A DNA stretch of 64,000 bases, taken from assembly GCF_902168135.1 (NCBI RefSeq), contig NZ_CABHOL010000048.1, positions 28,204-92,203 of the forward strand, written 5' to 3'. A program made the translations under genes and the position numbers. Under the pieces are notes generated by a model. It had not been told where the DNA came from and ran no database searches. It saw only the letters and a list, made by a program, of their open reading frames with translations. The stretch comes from an uncultured Fluviicola sp. Lineage in GTDB: Bacteria; Bacteroidota; Bacteroidia; Flavobacteriales_D; Crocinitomicaceae. Below are positions 1 to 9,598 of the stretch, one piece after another; the first letter of the stretch is position 1, and the number at the start of each line of letters is the position of its first letter.

Positions 1-916
1 CATTATCGCCGCCGCCAAAGCGTCCGCCCCTGCCACGCGCGTTTCCTGTTCCACCCGTTGCTCCCAGGATATCATCCGTAGAAAAATTCTGTTGGTTCAC
101 GTTATTCGACATTCCCACGATGGAAAGACGGCGCGTTCCCTTAAAGAAGTTCACGTTCAGTCCCGCCAGGTACAAATCGTTCGGAGTTCCGTATCCGGCA
201 TAGATCTTCCCGAACTGCCCGTTGTTTTTCCCGGTTTTGGTTACAATGTTGAGGGCCTTAGCCTCATTCCCGTCCGAAATCCCTGTAAACTTGGCCTGGT
301 CACTCGCCTGGTCGTAAACCTGGATCTTAGAAACGATCTCAGCCGGCAGGTTCTTCATAGCCGCCGCGGCATCGTCCCCAAAGAATTCCTGTCCGTCGAT
401 CATCACCTTGGTGATCTGTTCGCCCTGTGCTTTCACCACCCCGTTTTCCAGCGTAATTCCCGGCATCTTGGTGATGAGGTCCTGCACCGTCGCATCTACA
501 TTTACCTTGTATGCATCCGCATTGTACTGCGTGGTATCGCCTTTCTGTTCCACCCGCACCGCATTGGCTTCGATGGTTACTTCGTCGAGCTTCGTATCGG
601 TTTTCATCACCACATCCAAAACGGTTTTCCCCTCCGGCAAAACCACGTTCCGGAACTGGTCGACGTACTCAAAAAGTGTGACTTTCAGGATGTAATTCCC
701 GGGAGTGAGGTCTGTCAAAAGGTACATCCCGTTCTCGTCGGTATTCACAGCTGTGATAACGGAAGAATCCGCCGCTGCGAGCAATGCCACGCGGGCATCC
801 ATCAATTTCTCGGATGTTTTGGGATCGGTAACTTTCCCGGAAAGTTCGGTTTGTGAGTAGCCAATAAAAGAAGTAAGGATGGTAACGCATGTAAAAAGTG
901 CGATTCGAATCTGCAT
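1..916 (-). CDS. TonB-dependent outer-membrane receptor, N-terminal part (cut by window edge)
   Basis: The minus strand is open from an ATG at 916-914 to the window edge, giving about 305 residues. The first ~21 residues form a signal peptide (MQIRIALFTCVTILTSFIGYS). A carboxypeptidase-regulatory-like beta-sandwich follows at about 24-105 (LSGKVTDPKTSEKLMDARV, later NGMYLLTDLTPGNYILKV). A plug domain comes next, with IDGQEFFGDD near 190 and ALNIVTKTGKNNG near 225. A Gly/Arg-rich stretch starts just before the edge. This layout is that of the large outer-membrane beta-barrel/TonB receptor family of Bacteroidota. It should import a ligand using TonB-ExbBD energy; the ligand cannot be told. The barrel lies outside the window. 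Confidence 0.85.
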   Translation of the reverse strand, partial: MQIRIALFTCVTILTSFIGYSQTELSGKVTDPKTSEKLMDARVALLAAADSSVITAVNTDENGMYLLTDLTPGNYILKVTLFEYVDQFRNVVLPEGKTVLDVVMKTDTKLDEVTIEANAVRVEQKGDTTQYNADAYKVNVDATVQDLITKMPGITLENGVVKAQGEQITKVMIDGQEFFGDDAAAAMKNLPAEIVSKIQVYDQASDQAKFTGISDGNEAKALNIVTKTGKNNGQFGKIYAGYGTPNDLYLAGLNVNFFKGTRRLSIVGMSNNVNQQNFSTDDILGATGGTGNARGRGGRFGGGDN

Positions 917-1058
917 AAATTGGGTTTGTTTGTGTCCTTTGGATGTTTCCGGGGGCAAAAGGTTTAGTTTGCGAAGGGAAAAAATCGGTCGGAATATGCA
1001 AAAATCGTGCCTGGGGGAAGGTTGAAGAGTTCAATTGAATCAACCAATACTTAACCAT

Positions 1059-1090
1059 TTGAACATTTTGAACTAAAAATTGTATTTTTG
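1059..1090 (+). promoter_or_regulatory. Bacteroidota-type promoter of the TonB-domain gene
   Basis: A TTG at 1059-1061 and a TATTTTTG box at 1083-1090 (21-nt spacing) match the TTG-N17-23-TAnnTTTG promoter known in this phylum. The box ends 19 nt before the ATG at 1110. Confidence 0.55.
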
Positions 1091-1109
1091 AATCAAGTCC
1101 AATCACCGT

Positions 1110-1817
1110 ATGAAGACAATCACTCTTATTCTCCTGCTTTTACTAATCAGCACAAACACTGTCAACTCCCAGAAAAATCTTTTATGCATTCGTGTGCTAT
1201 TAGGCGATGACACCCCGGCAAAAGCACTTCCTGTAAACGTTCACAATCCCAATGACTCACTCATCGCCAGTTTGACAACAGATAAAGACGGTAACGTAAA
1301 TTTTCGCTGTAATGAGCTCATTGTGAACCTTGACATTCGTTCCAACGATCTGAAATTCAAATCCACTTATGACCGCTGCTACTTGCTTCAGAATGACACG
1401 ACACAAAAGATTTACATACTCTGCAACCGCAGTGCAGATGAAGTTGCTATGATTAAACAGGGAATGAAAAAAATCTCCTTTATAGGGAGAAGTAACATTC
1501 CACACGGGTCTTGTCCTGAAATTATTCCGGCACAGGATCCAGAAACAATGAAAGAAATCCATGCCTGCCTGATCGAAAATCTTCATTACCCGGAAATAGC
1601 TGTGGAAAACGATCTCGAAGCAAAGATCAAAATTCGCTTTTTAGTGGACGAAAACGATCAAATCAGAAACCTCCAAATCTTCAACGGCTCCTACGCTATC
1701 CTCGAAGAAGAAGCACTCCGTGCAGCTTCATGCCTTTCGGGATACGTAGCCGTATCCTGCGATGGAAAAAAGGTGCCGACGATGTTTACACTGCCTTTGA
1801 GTTTTCGATTGAATTAG
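1110..1817 (+). CDS. Secreted protein with TonB C-terminal-like domain
   Basis: A 235-residue protein with an N-terminal signal peptide (hydrophobic residues 4-20, ending NTVNSQ). The N-terminal half (about 22-115) looks like a small beta-sandwich (TPAKALPVNVHNPNDSLIAS). The C-terminal 90 residues resemble a TonB C-terminal domain: YPEIAVENDLEAKIKIRF, then LEEEALRAASCLSGY and a closing beta-strand (MFTLPLSFRL). Such proteins are annotated as energy transducer TonB in Bacteroidota, although a signal peptide rather than a membrane anchor makes a true transducer role uncertain. It is divergent from the receptor gene at 916. The strong promoter box upstream supports the start. Function is inferred from the domain only. 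Confidence 0.65.
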   Translation: MKTITLILLLLLISTNTVNSQKNLLCIRVLLGDDTPAKALPVNVHNPNDSLIASLTTDKDGNVNFRCNELIVNLDIRSNDLKFKSTYDRCYLLQNDTTQKIYILCNRSADEVAMIKQGMKKISFIGRSNIPHGSCPEIIPAQDPETMKEIHACLIENLHYPEIAVENDLEAKIKIRFLVDENDQIRNLQIFNGSYAILEEEALRAASCLSGYVAVSCDGKKVPTMFTLPLSFRLN

Positions 1818-1842
1818 GGGTGAATCTTCGATTTTGTAATGG

Positions 1843-2400
1843 CTAAATCAATGTATCAACAACTATGTACCTCAATTCTGAATTCTTTGGTCGATAACCT
1901 TTGCATGCATCCCGATTAAAGCAAATCAATTTCATAACATCTTGATTTTCGGTATTTTTCAATTTACTTCTTGTTTTGAATAGTTTCGTCATAAAAAAAG
2001 TAGGGGCTGTATTGAATGCCTCTGCATAAAAAACAGGATTATCATCCACATCGAATCCAATGATGTCATGTTTTTGTTTATTAGAATGACCAAAATCAAC
2101 CTCTACTCTTTTAAAAGAAGGTAACGCTTCAATTTTATTCTCAAAAATCAGGAGAAGTGTATTATAAATGACGCAATCAGTAAGAATGCGATTAGCAGAT
2201 TCTAATAAAGTAACATGAGGATATGGTCCTTTTTTTATTATATCCCGTTTTAAACACTGCATTAATTCCAGCGACGAATTCGCAGAAATCACAGGATCTA
2301 TTTCATTCAGTTGATGTTTAAATCCCACTATTTCGCTTTGAACTTCTTGCAACGAATCGAATGTCGATTTTCTATTTATTTTCGGTAAGTTTTCGATCAT
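1843..2400 (-). CDS. Hypothetical protein, possible PD-(D/E)XK nuclease fold, last gene of R-M operon
   Basis: A 185-residue protein starting at ATG 2400, whose A is the last base of the upstream gene's stop (TAATG), so it is probably translationally coupled. A longer in-frame reading to 2442 exists but would overlap more. The only motif-like part is residues 112-129: HDIIGFD, then FYAEAFN. An acidic residue followed about 15 residues later by E-x-F, with lysines after it (142, 146, 148), is reminiscent of degenerate PD-(D/E)XK nuclease cores. I do not recognise the family. As last member of the hsd operon it may be an accessory of restriction or an anti-phage effector; this is inference. Confidence 0.6.
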   Translation of the reverse strand: MIENLPKINRKSTFDSLQEVQSEIVGFKHQLNEIDPVISANSSLELMQCLKRDIIKKGPYPHVTLLESANRILTDCVIYNTLLLIFENKIEALPSFKRVEVDFGHSNKQKHDIIGFDVDDNPVFYAEAFNTAPTFFMTKLFKTRSKLKNTENQDVMKLICFNRDACKGYRPKNSELRYIVVDTLI

Positions 2401-3092
2401 TATAAAGGTAACTCGTTCAACTTTTTTTTCTGGGCACGCCACAGTGGAAGAAACTGATCCATCAACTGGATGAATCGTTTATTATGACGTCTCTCAATTA
2501 AATGAATCATTTCATGAACTACTATATATTCAATGCATTCCAATGGTTTTTTAGCCAATTCGATATTGAAAAATAATGTACCGCTATCAGCACAACTTCC
2601 CCATTTAGTTTTCATGCTTCGAATGGTGATTTTGGGGGTTGGAACCAACATAATTAAAGAATATTTCTCAAGAAATAATTCAATTCGCTCGCGAAGATTC
2701 TTTCTATAAAAAGTGTTCAGCACCCTTTGTTTAGAAGAGAAATCATTAGTATCATTTACATAGATGACTAATCTTTTTCCCTTCTTCTCAACTCGGGATT
2801 TTTTAGATTGTTCGATCAGCAATAAATAACGCTCACCAAGAAAATAATGACTTTCCTGATTAATAAATAATCGAGGTTCTTCTCTTAATTGATTTTTGAA
2901 TTTACGTTGTTCCTTTTTTATCCATCCCAACTTGGTAGCCACGTAAATTCTAACTTTTTCAAGATCATAGAATTCGGGGGACGAAATGGTTACTCGCCCT
3001 TCCGGAGGATGAACGCTGAGATGAAGGTTTTTTATCGCTTTAAAAGTAACTTCTATCTCCAAATTGGAATATTTCAAAATATGTTTTTCCAC
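2400..3092 (-). CDS. YgjP/DUF45-family zinc metallopeptidase
   Basis: A 230-residue protein with the YgjP-like metallopeptidase core: KTKWGSC near residue 162, then VHEMIHLIERRHNKRF near 192-207, an HExxH-type zinc site with a third His (HNKRF). It starts with GTG at 3092, overlapping the last base of the hsdR stop codon (TAGTG), so it sits inside the restriction operon. DUF45 genes are often found beside type I hsdR genes, but their job there is not established. A role in processing or turnover of the restriction complex is inference. The length is normal for the family. Confidence 0.85.
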   Translation of the reverse strand: MEKHILKYSNLEIEVTFKAIKNLHLSVHPPEGRVTISSPEFYDLEKVRIYVATKLGWIKKEQRKFKNQLREEPRLFINQESHYFLGERYLLLIEQSKKSRVEKKGKRLVIYVNDTNDFSSKQRVLNTFYRKNLRERIELFLEKYSLIMLVPTPKITIRSMKTKWGSCADSGTLFFNIELAKKPLECIEYIVVHEMIHLIERRHNKRFIQLMDQFLPLWRAQKKKLNELPL

Positions 3093-6000
3093 TAATAGTC
3101 GTCTTTGTGGGATTCTATTACTTTGTAAATTTCCTCTACCTTTTTTGCATCTGGAATAACCTCATAAATTGCTTTCTTAACCAAGTTCCGCTTAGCCAGA
3201 TTTTCCCGGAAGCCATCCTGTTTAGCGTATTGAATTGCAACATCACATGCTATTGTTAATTCTTCATTATCATCAAGTGTATGATAAAGAGCAACCTTAC
3301 CTTTTGTATTTATGGAATTTGGAACATCATCCTTTTTCCCTCGATTCACCTGGCGAATTAGTTCCGCCATTTCTTTTAGATATTGCTGGTAGGAAACGAT
3401 TTCAGATTTACGTCGTTCGATCAATTCCTGAAGCAAAACAGACATTTGATCAAAATACTTCGGATCAAGCAAGTGCTCTTCAACTATTTTACTTCTGACA
3501 TTATTTTCAATAACTTCTGCTACCGCATCTCTATTTGCCCTTATTTCTTTTGGGAGCGAATCAATGGCTTTCTGCATGTTTGTCTCCAGCAGATCAAGCA
3601 GCGAAATATCTTCAAATGGGGTGATCGTTTCAGACTCTTCTGCCCGTATGTATGTATCAATAAGAAAACGCATATCTGCTTCGTAAGCTTTTAAATTAAT
3701 CGTTTCACCACTTGCAATTCGAATAATTTCACGCAGATTTAGATAATCTTCCATTTTCTGATGAAAGTTCTTTATCTCTTTGTCCGTATAACTTGTTTCG
3801 GCGAAATCTGCTTTCAACCCGGTGTAAGCGCGAATGTATTCTACGATAGCTTTGTACAATGCCATCCGTTTGTATTCATTCGATTTTAAATCGTCCGGAT
3901 TTTCTGTATTACCACAGAAGTATTGGATGTATTGTAAATCCGTTCTTGGATTCTCAACATTTTGACAAATGCTTTCCACGGTTTCCAGCGCTGTTTCTAA
4001 CCTGTCAATTGCAATTTTGAGTCTGTTTTTCAATTGAACTTCAACCTCCGATTTCGAAAAGCCTTCACAATCCAATTCAGAAGTATAAACATTGATTGCA
4101 TCGGTAACATTTCCAAATAACTCCATGTAGTCAATAATATAACCGTAGTCTTTGTCATCTGTATCCAAACGGTTTACGCGGCAAATTGCCTGGAACAATG
4201 TATGGTCCTGCATCTTTTTATCAATGTAGATATAAGAACAAGGTGGCGAATCAAAACCCGTTAGCAGTTTAGAAACGACAATAAGCAACTTCATCCGTGC
4301 AGGTTCTTTTCTGAATTGCTCCTTGGAATAACTTTCATAGGTTTCCGTGGCAGATTTCCCTCCTTTAACACCAACGTTTTTCAAAAGTTCAGTATAGGTG
4401 TTATAAATAAACTGACGATCGGTCTCACTATCCGTTCCAGTATCTTCCAAAGAAACATCACTTGCATTCGGATTGTAAGATGTGATAACTGCACATTTAT
4501 TTTTCAATTCAGTATTGAGAAATAAACTATAATATTTACAGGCTTCATATATGTTTGATGCCACCAAAATAGCATTTCCCATTTGCGATTTTAAACGCGG
4601 TTTAACTGAAAAATCCATCAGGATATCGGACACAATTTTTTCCATCCGACTTTTAGAACTGAGGACATTTTGCATCGTACCCCATTTCTTTTTTAATTCG
4701 TTTTTCTGGAATTCATTTAATCCAGCTGTTTTGGCTTCAAACCATTGATCAACTTTGGTTTGAGAAGTCAGGTTTTGTTCAATAGAGCGTCCTTCATACA
4801 TTAAGTCTTTTACAACCCCATCTTCAACCGCTTCGTTGAATTTGTAAGTATGAATATATCGTCCGAAAACATCCATAGTTGTTTTCTTATCTTGTTTCAA
4901 GAGCGGGGTTCCCGTGAATCCAATAAATACCGCATTGTGCAACACAGCTTTCATTACCTGGTTCAACTTACCTCCTTGTGTGCGGTGACATTCATCTATG
5001 AATACAAAAATCTCTCCTTGCGTTTTCACCGGATTGCTTTGCAACTCGGCAATAAATGAATCAAAATCAGTCTCCTGTTTATTACCAAACTTATGAATAA
5101 GGGAGCAAACCAAACGTGGTCTAGACGAGGTTAAAAACTGCATCAATTCTTTTCCTGAACGAGTTCTTGCTACATCTGTTTCACCTACATCTTTGAATAC
5201 ACGTTCTATCTGATCGTCGAGTTCTGTGCGGTCAGTTAAAATGACTACACGTGAATTCGGAACATTCTCCAAAATCCATTTCCCTAACATCACCATCAAA
5301 AGTGATTTTCCGGAACCTTGTGTATGCCAGATAATCCCCCCTTCTTTTCTTCGAACAAATTTCTGAGCCTCCTTAAGTCCAAAATACTGATGAGGACGTG
5401 GAAGCTTCTTTAATCCTGCATCGAAGACTACACCATCGTGAATCAGATCAATCAAACGATCCTTTCCACACAGTTTCTTAAGATACTTATCCAGTTTGTA
5501 ACCGGAATTATCATCTTCATCTTCTTTCCAGGGAAGATAATACTTCGCCTGGGTTTCAATGGTTCCATATCTCAACCCTTGGGTATTGTTCCCGGCCATC
5601 AGTAATTGAACAGTGGTATAAAACCATTCATTAAACATCTCCTTTTGGTTGGAAATGCATTGATTGATACTTTCTGATAAATCTGTAGTACCACGTTTCA
5701 ATTCCAATACTCCGATAGCAATGCCGTTGATGTACAATACAATATCTGGACGTCGGTTATTTTCTCCTTTGGTCAGGGTTACTTCTTCTGCAATACCAAA
5801 TTCGTTCTTCTCAAAGTTATTCCAGTCAATCGGGAAAATTGTCTCAAACTGCTCTCCCAGTTCCGGTCGCGCTTTTACTCCGTAACGCAGTAACGAGTAC
5901 ATGTTCTTATTACGCTCATACAAATTACCCGTTGTTGCCATAGCGAGATCATAAGTCTCCTTCACAGCTTTTTCTGCAAGTACTTCGGAGTAACCCCTGC

Positions 6001-6145
6001 TAATCAAATTCTTTTTCAGAATAAATACTTCAACATTATAGTTTTGTAGGCGTGTTTCCCAGTTACCATAATAAGTGTAACCAAGTTCTTCCACAAAGAG
6101 CTTAATGATACGATTCTGGGTTTCGCGTTCTATAGGGTTGATCAT
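3092..6145 (-). CDS. hsdR: Type I restriction enzyme, R subunit (HsdR)
   Basis: A 1017-residue type I restriction subunit, the translocase/endonuclease of the complex. The nuclease core is visible at RPDIVLYI (132-139) and GVLELKRG (145-152), matching PD-(D/E)XK. The SF2 motor follows: Walker A TQGSGKS (275-281), DECH box (384-387), GFTGTP (409-414), and a late motif QAICRVNRLD. The C-terminal third is helical, as usual for complex assembly. It starts at ATG 6145, overlapping the upstream stop by 4 nt (ATGA), and is followed without a gap by the DUF45 gene. It should cut DNA lacking HsdMS methylation. All key residues appear intact. Confidence 0.97.
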   Translation of the reverse strand: MINPIERETQNRIIKLFVEELGYTYYGNWETRLQNYNVEVFILKKNLISRGYSEVLAEKAVKETYDLAMATTGNLYERNKNMYSLLRYGVKARPELGEQFETIFPIDWNNFEKNEFGIAEEVTLTKGENNRRPDIVLYINGIAIGVLELKRGTTDLSESINQCISNQKEMFNEWFYTTVQLLMAGNNTQGLRYGTIETQAKYYLPWKEDEDDNSGYKLDKYLKKLCGKDRLIDLIHDGVVFDAGLKKLPRPHQYFGLKEAQKFVRRKEGGIIWHTQGSGKSLLMVMLGKWILENVPNSRVVILTDRTELDDQIERVFKDVGETDVARTRSGKELMQFLTSSRPRLVCSLIHKFGNKQETDFDSFIAELQSNPVKTQGEIFVFIDECHRTQGGKLNQVMKAVLHNAVFIGFTGTPLLKQDKKTTMDVFGRYIHTYKFNEAVEDGVVKDLMYEGRSIEQNLTSQTKVDQWFEAKTAGLNEFQKNELKKKWGTMQNVLSSKSRMEKIVSDILMDFSVKPRLKSQMGNAILVASNIYEACKYYSLFLNTELKNKCAVITSYNPNASDVSLEDTGTDSETDRQFIYNTYTELLKNVGVKGGKSATETYESYSKEQFRKEPARMKLLIVVSKLLTGFDSPPCSYIYIDKKMQDHTLFQAICRVNRLDTDDKDYGYIIDYMELFGNVTDAINVYTSELDCEGFSKSEVEVQLKNRLKIAIDRLETALETVESICQNVENPRTDLQYIQYFCGNTENPDDLKSNEYKRMALYKAIVEYIRAYTGLKADFAETSYTDKEIKNFHQKMEDYLNLREIIRIASGETINLKAYEADMRFLIDTYIRAEESETITPFEDISLLDLLETNMQKAIDSLPKEIRANRDAVAEVIENNVRSKIVEEHLLDPKYFDQMSVLLQELIERRKSEIVSYQQYLKEMAELIRQVNRGKKDDVPNSINTKGKVALYHTLDDNEELTIACDVAIQYAKQDGFRENLAKRNLVKKAIYEVIPDAKKVEEIYKVIESHKDDY

Positions 6146-8178
6146 AATAAACTTTGTTTTAAAAGTTCAACGATAGATTGATTATGCACTTTGATTTCAT
6201 CAACAGACCAAGATTTGTCAAACTTCATCATTTCCATTTGCTTAATACTGTCTTTTGACTGCGATTTTGTATAATGTTCTCTTTTTGACATCGGTAAATA
6301 GTTACTAAGCTTTGAATTATTGCTATGAGATATCAAACACAAATTGCCAATGCAATTTAATACAGAATCATCCTCAATTCTATCTCCACTAATCGGATTT
6401 TGAGGGTAATAATGTTCGACCGAACTCCTAAATGAAAACTCGAACTCTTTGTATTCCTCTTTATTAATTTGCCACAAAAGATAATCAATGTAATTGAAAA
6501 CAAGATTATTTCTAATTTGCCCGTAACTTAAGAGATCCAAATTAAAAGATTCATTCTTCTCTTCAAGATTATCATACAACAGTTCATCATAACTCAATTC
6601 TTGTTCTCCATTCAAAAATCTATATTTCAAAAATTTAATTGCAACTGACCTCAAAAAATCAGCATAGTTTTCGAAATGAACATTTTCAGGATTTTCCAAA
6701 CCTTTTTTATTTGCATGGAAGCTATATACTTCATTGAGAAACTTTAACGCCTCAAACAACCAATATTTATAGACTTGTGTTGGTATAGAAACATGGAACA
6801 TCGAGAGCAGCAGAATAAGCTCATCATTCTTATTCTTATCTGAATAAAGGTTGACATAATTATATGACTCTTTATCCCGAACGTTCTCTACCTTCGGATA
6901 AAATTTCAGTACTTCCAGACTCCAGAAATCCTCTCCAACCAAATATTTTCTTTTAATAACATACTGATCCAACAAGAATTTATTCTTTAATAACTGATAG
7001 GCGAATTCCTTAACGAACTGCTCTTTATCCTTTGCTTTCTCCAGAGTTATCTTGAAAAAACTCAACAATCTTTTATCATCCAAACTAACAGAAAAATCAG
7101 GATTGGTCAATTTTAAAGTGTGGAGAAGAAAATTCTCGAAATTAATAATCGGCTGATATTGTTTAGAATCTGATTCATTAATGATGTTTTCGTCTTGCAA
7201 TTGTTCAATCTTCTTTGTCAAAACGGATAAATCTTTCGTGTTTACAATATCAGAAAACGATATTCCTTCATTCTCAGTTTTAAAAACTGATGAACTACTA
7301 TCCATCAGTTGAAACATTTGTTCACTTGATTCGGGTACAAACTGAAACCAACGATCTCCGAAAAGTTTCATTCGCAACTCTTTAGGAAACAGTAATTGGA
7401 CATATGTATCCATTTGTGAACAGGCTTCCCAGATCATGTTGAATTGTCTTCTAATCACTTTTGCGTTAGAACAGTTATTTAATTCCTTCATCATTCGGGA
7501 CTTAAGAATCTCATGCTTCTCTAACTGTTCCCCTCTGGAATTCATTATTTCAAAATAATGATTCAAATCAGTGTCTAGAGGAACTTGAACCCTAACAATT
7601 ATGACCTTATGAAATAAGTAATTTAAAAACCCTTCAAAGGTTTTGCTCTTCCAACTTACTTCTTTCCTAATTGAAGAAAATTGTTCTTCTAACTGTTTTA
7701 GCTGATTATACAGAACTCTGTTTCCAGCAATAATATTGTCGTTAAAGTCCGTAAAGTTGGGTTTGTCAGAACCATTATTAAAAACAAACTCTATTGTTTT
7801 CTCTGAAATCGGTCGTGATTCAAAGTGAATAATTGTTTTGGATAGGAAATCATTCACCGATTCTGGAATTTTGTTTTCCATCGCCAATGCTTTTAGAGCG
7901 CAGATTAATAAATTAAATGTTGTTAGTCTCTGTTGCCCGTCAATAGTCTCATACAAAGGTTCCTTGCTTTCTAAACGACGGTTAACCACCAATGTCCCTA
8001 TATAATACTGCTTGTCTTCTTCCTCAATGTAATAATCTTTGATATCTTCAATAAGCTGAATAATCTGTTTATCCTCCCATTCGTAATTACGCTGATATAT
8101 TGGAATTAGGTACTTATCACTTCCTGTAAACAGCTCCTTAATCGTTAAGTTCTTTATATCCTGATTATTAGTTTGCAT
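6142..8178 (-). CDS. DUF262 + DUF1524 protein (GmrSD-like restriction protein)
   Basis: A 678-residue protein. The N-terminal DUF262 (ParB/sulfiredoxin-like) domain shows IPIYQRNYEWE (25-35) and the nucleotide-binding motif IDGQQRLTTF (79-88). The C-terminal part has a DUF1524-type HNH-like nuclease motif EHYYPQNP at about 588-595, then NCIGNLCLIS and SKLSNYLP. The GmrSD family uses these two domains for NTP-dependent (type IV) cleavage of modified phage DNA; others of the family have different antiphage roles. It overlaps the preceding DUF262 gene by 11 nt and hsdR by 4 nt, so it is an integral part of the hsd operon, which is the notable feature. The catalytic His589 seems present. Confidence 0.9.
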   Translation of the reverse strand: MQTNNQDIKNLTIKELFTGSDKYLIPIYQRNYEWEDKQIIQLIEDIKDYYIEEEDKQYYIGTLVVNRRLESKEPLYETIDGQQRLTTFNLLICALKALAMENKIPESVNDFLSKTIIHFESRPISEKTIEFVFNNGSDKPNFTDFNDNIIAGNRVLYNQLKQLEEQFSSIRKEVSWKSKTFEGFLNYLFHKVIIVRVQVPLDTDLNHYFEIMNSRGEQLEKHEILKSRMMKELNNCSNAKVIRRQFNMIWEACSQMDTYVQLLFPKELRMKLFGDRWFQFVPESSEQMFQLMDSSSSVFKTENEGISFSDIVNTKDLSVLTKKIEQLQDENIINESDSKQYQPIINFENFLLHTLKLTNPDFSVSLDDKRLLSFFKITLEKAKDKEQFVKEFAYQLLKNKFLLDQYVIKRKYLVGEDFWSLEVLKFYPKVENVRDKESYNYVNLYSDKNKNDELILLLSMFHVSIPTQVYKYWLFEALKFLNEVYSFHANKKGLENPENVHFENYADFLRSVAIKFLKYRFLNGEQELSYDELLYDNLEEKNESFNLDLLSYGQIRNNLVFNYIDYLLWQINKEEYKEFEFSFRSSVEHYYPQNPISGDRIEDDSVLNCIGNLCLISHSNNSKLSNYLPMSKREHYTKSQSKDSIKQMEMMKFDKSWSVDEIKVHNQSIVELLKQSLL

Positions 8179-9586
8179 AATAATTATTGCTTTTAAAAAA
8201 AGTAACGATTCGTTGATCTATTCTTCTTGAACCCTCTTTCGAGAAATCTTCTATTTGCTGATAACCTGGCAATTGCAACACTGGTGCTTTGATCACTTCC
8301 TTCGGTTGAATCGCATTTTTGATAATCAGAAAAAGATTGTTCTTAATGACATAATTATCAACAGAGTCGAAACCCAAACGTTGATATTCAAACCGCAAAT
8401 AATAACACCAAACAAAGGCTTTCTCAATAAACTCCTGCAACTCATTCTCACCAAACTTATCAATGTAATAAATAGTCACGCATTCAAACAAATCTTTCAG
8501 GTAACTTTCTCCCTCACGGTAACTATATTGATTGCGATAAACATATTTTACCAACAATTCCGTAGAAGTACAATCACTATCTAAACTACCAATGGGTTTT
8601 AGGAATTTTTCTTTGAATCGTTCATTAATCCCCAAATAATAATCGATATATTCAAAAAAGCGTCTCCCATTAATCATCAACTGGTCAATTTGAAAGGGAA
8701 AACTCATGTATTGTCTATCAATTTTCCGTTCAACATTCTCATTGTAATTATCTACCAGGTGATGCGCAATTTGCATTGCTTTTACGTATGGAAAACTTTC
8801 AATTTTATCTATGCTAATGCCTTTAAAAAGATCAATATGTTGTTTACCGAAATATCTGGAAGAACGACTATTGCTCCAACCTTTAATTCTAAATAAATAA
8901 TCTGAAAAAAGTGCTGCCAATTTACTTGAAGTATACTTTTCCCAATGATCTACGATTCGCGTTTGTGCATCCCTATCAGAACTATCAAACTCTCTTAAGT
9001 GATAAGCTTTTAATAAATCATGGGGATACAAATCTTTCCCTCTGGAATTCTGTGAATCAAAGAACTGAAAGGCCTCAGTTTCATCCGTAATAAAGAAAAC
9101 AACCACCTGAAATTTCAATACAAAGTTCGTAATGGTTTCATCATCGAAATTTTGGATGGATCTTTTAATAAGCTGATAATTCTCGTTAATGGTTTGAATG
9201 CTTGTTTTATTGGTGTACTCAATAGCTATTGCATCCAGTTTAATTTTTAAATCTTGCAGCAAATTTCTAGTATTCCCCTGGTATCTGGAGTTATCTTTTG
9301 TTTGCTGACATAATGCATAAATGAGTAATCGCAAGGTGGTATAACGTTGCTGACCATCTACAATATCGTGGTAAGTTGTATGAACATCATCTTCTATTAA
9401 CGAATTTTCATGAATAACGATTGTTCCAAAACGATAATGCGATTTCTTGCGAAAACTGTGAATGTCATCTATTAACTGTACTACATTTTTTGAATTCCAT
9501 TTGTATGGTCTTTGGTACTCAGGAATTCTGATCTTCTTCAGACTGATGAATTCTTGTATGGAATAGATTTCGGCTCGGTTATTCAT
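8168..9586 (-). CDS. DUF262 protein without nuclease domain
   Basis: A 472-residue DUF262 protein: IPEYQRPYKW at 21-30 and VDGQQRYTTLRLL at 76-88 form the characteristic N-terminal core. No EHxxP-type HNH motif can be seen in the C-terminal half, so it resembles a stand-alone GmrS-like NTPase/regulatory subunit. It is read after hsdS (12-nt gap) and overlaps the next, nuclease-bearing DUF262 gene by 11 nt, suggesting that the two proteins act as a pair. The sequence is AT-rich, like the rest of the operon. Confidence 0.88.
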   Translation of the reverse strand: MNNRAEIYSIQEFISLKKIRIPEYQRPYKWNSKNVVQLIDDIHSFRKKSHYRFGTIVIHENSLIEDDVHTTYHDIVDGQQRYTTLRLLIYALCQQTKDNSRYQGNTRNLLQDLKIKLDAIAIEYTNKTSIQTINENYQLIKRSIQNFDDETITNFVLKFQVVVFFITDETEAFQFFDSQNSRGKDLYPHDLLKAYHLREFDSSDRDAQTRIVDHWEKYTSSKLAALFSDYLFRIKGWSNSRSSRYFGKQHIDLFKGISIDKIESFPYVKAMQIAHHLVDNYNENVERKIDRQYMSFPFQIDQLMINGRRFFEYIDYYLGINERFKEKFLKPIGSLDSDCTSTELLVKYVYRNQYSYREGESYLKDLFECVTIYYIDKFGENELQEFIEKAFVWCYYLRFEYQRLGFDSVDNYVIKNNLFLIIKNAIQPKEVIKAPVLQLPGYQQIEDFSKEGSRRIDQRIVTFFKSNNYYAN

Positions 9587-9598
9587 GAATGTGTTTGT

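Noticed and set aside
92..856. Plus-strand 254-codon frame at the window start
   Set aside because: It is the antisense shadow of the TonB receptor gene (minus strand 1-916), which has a signal peptide and clear domains.
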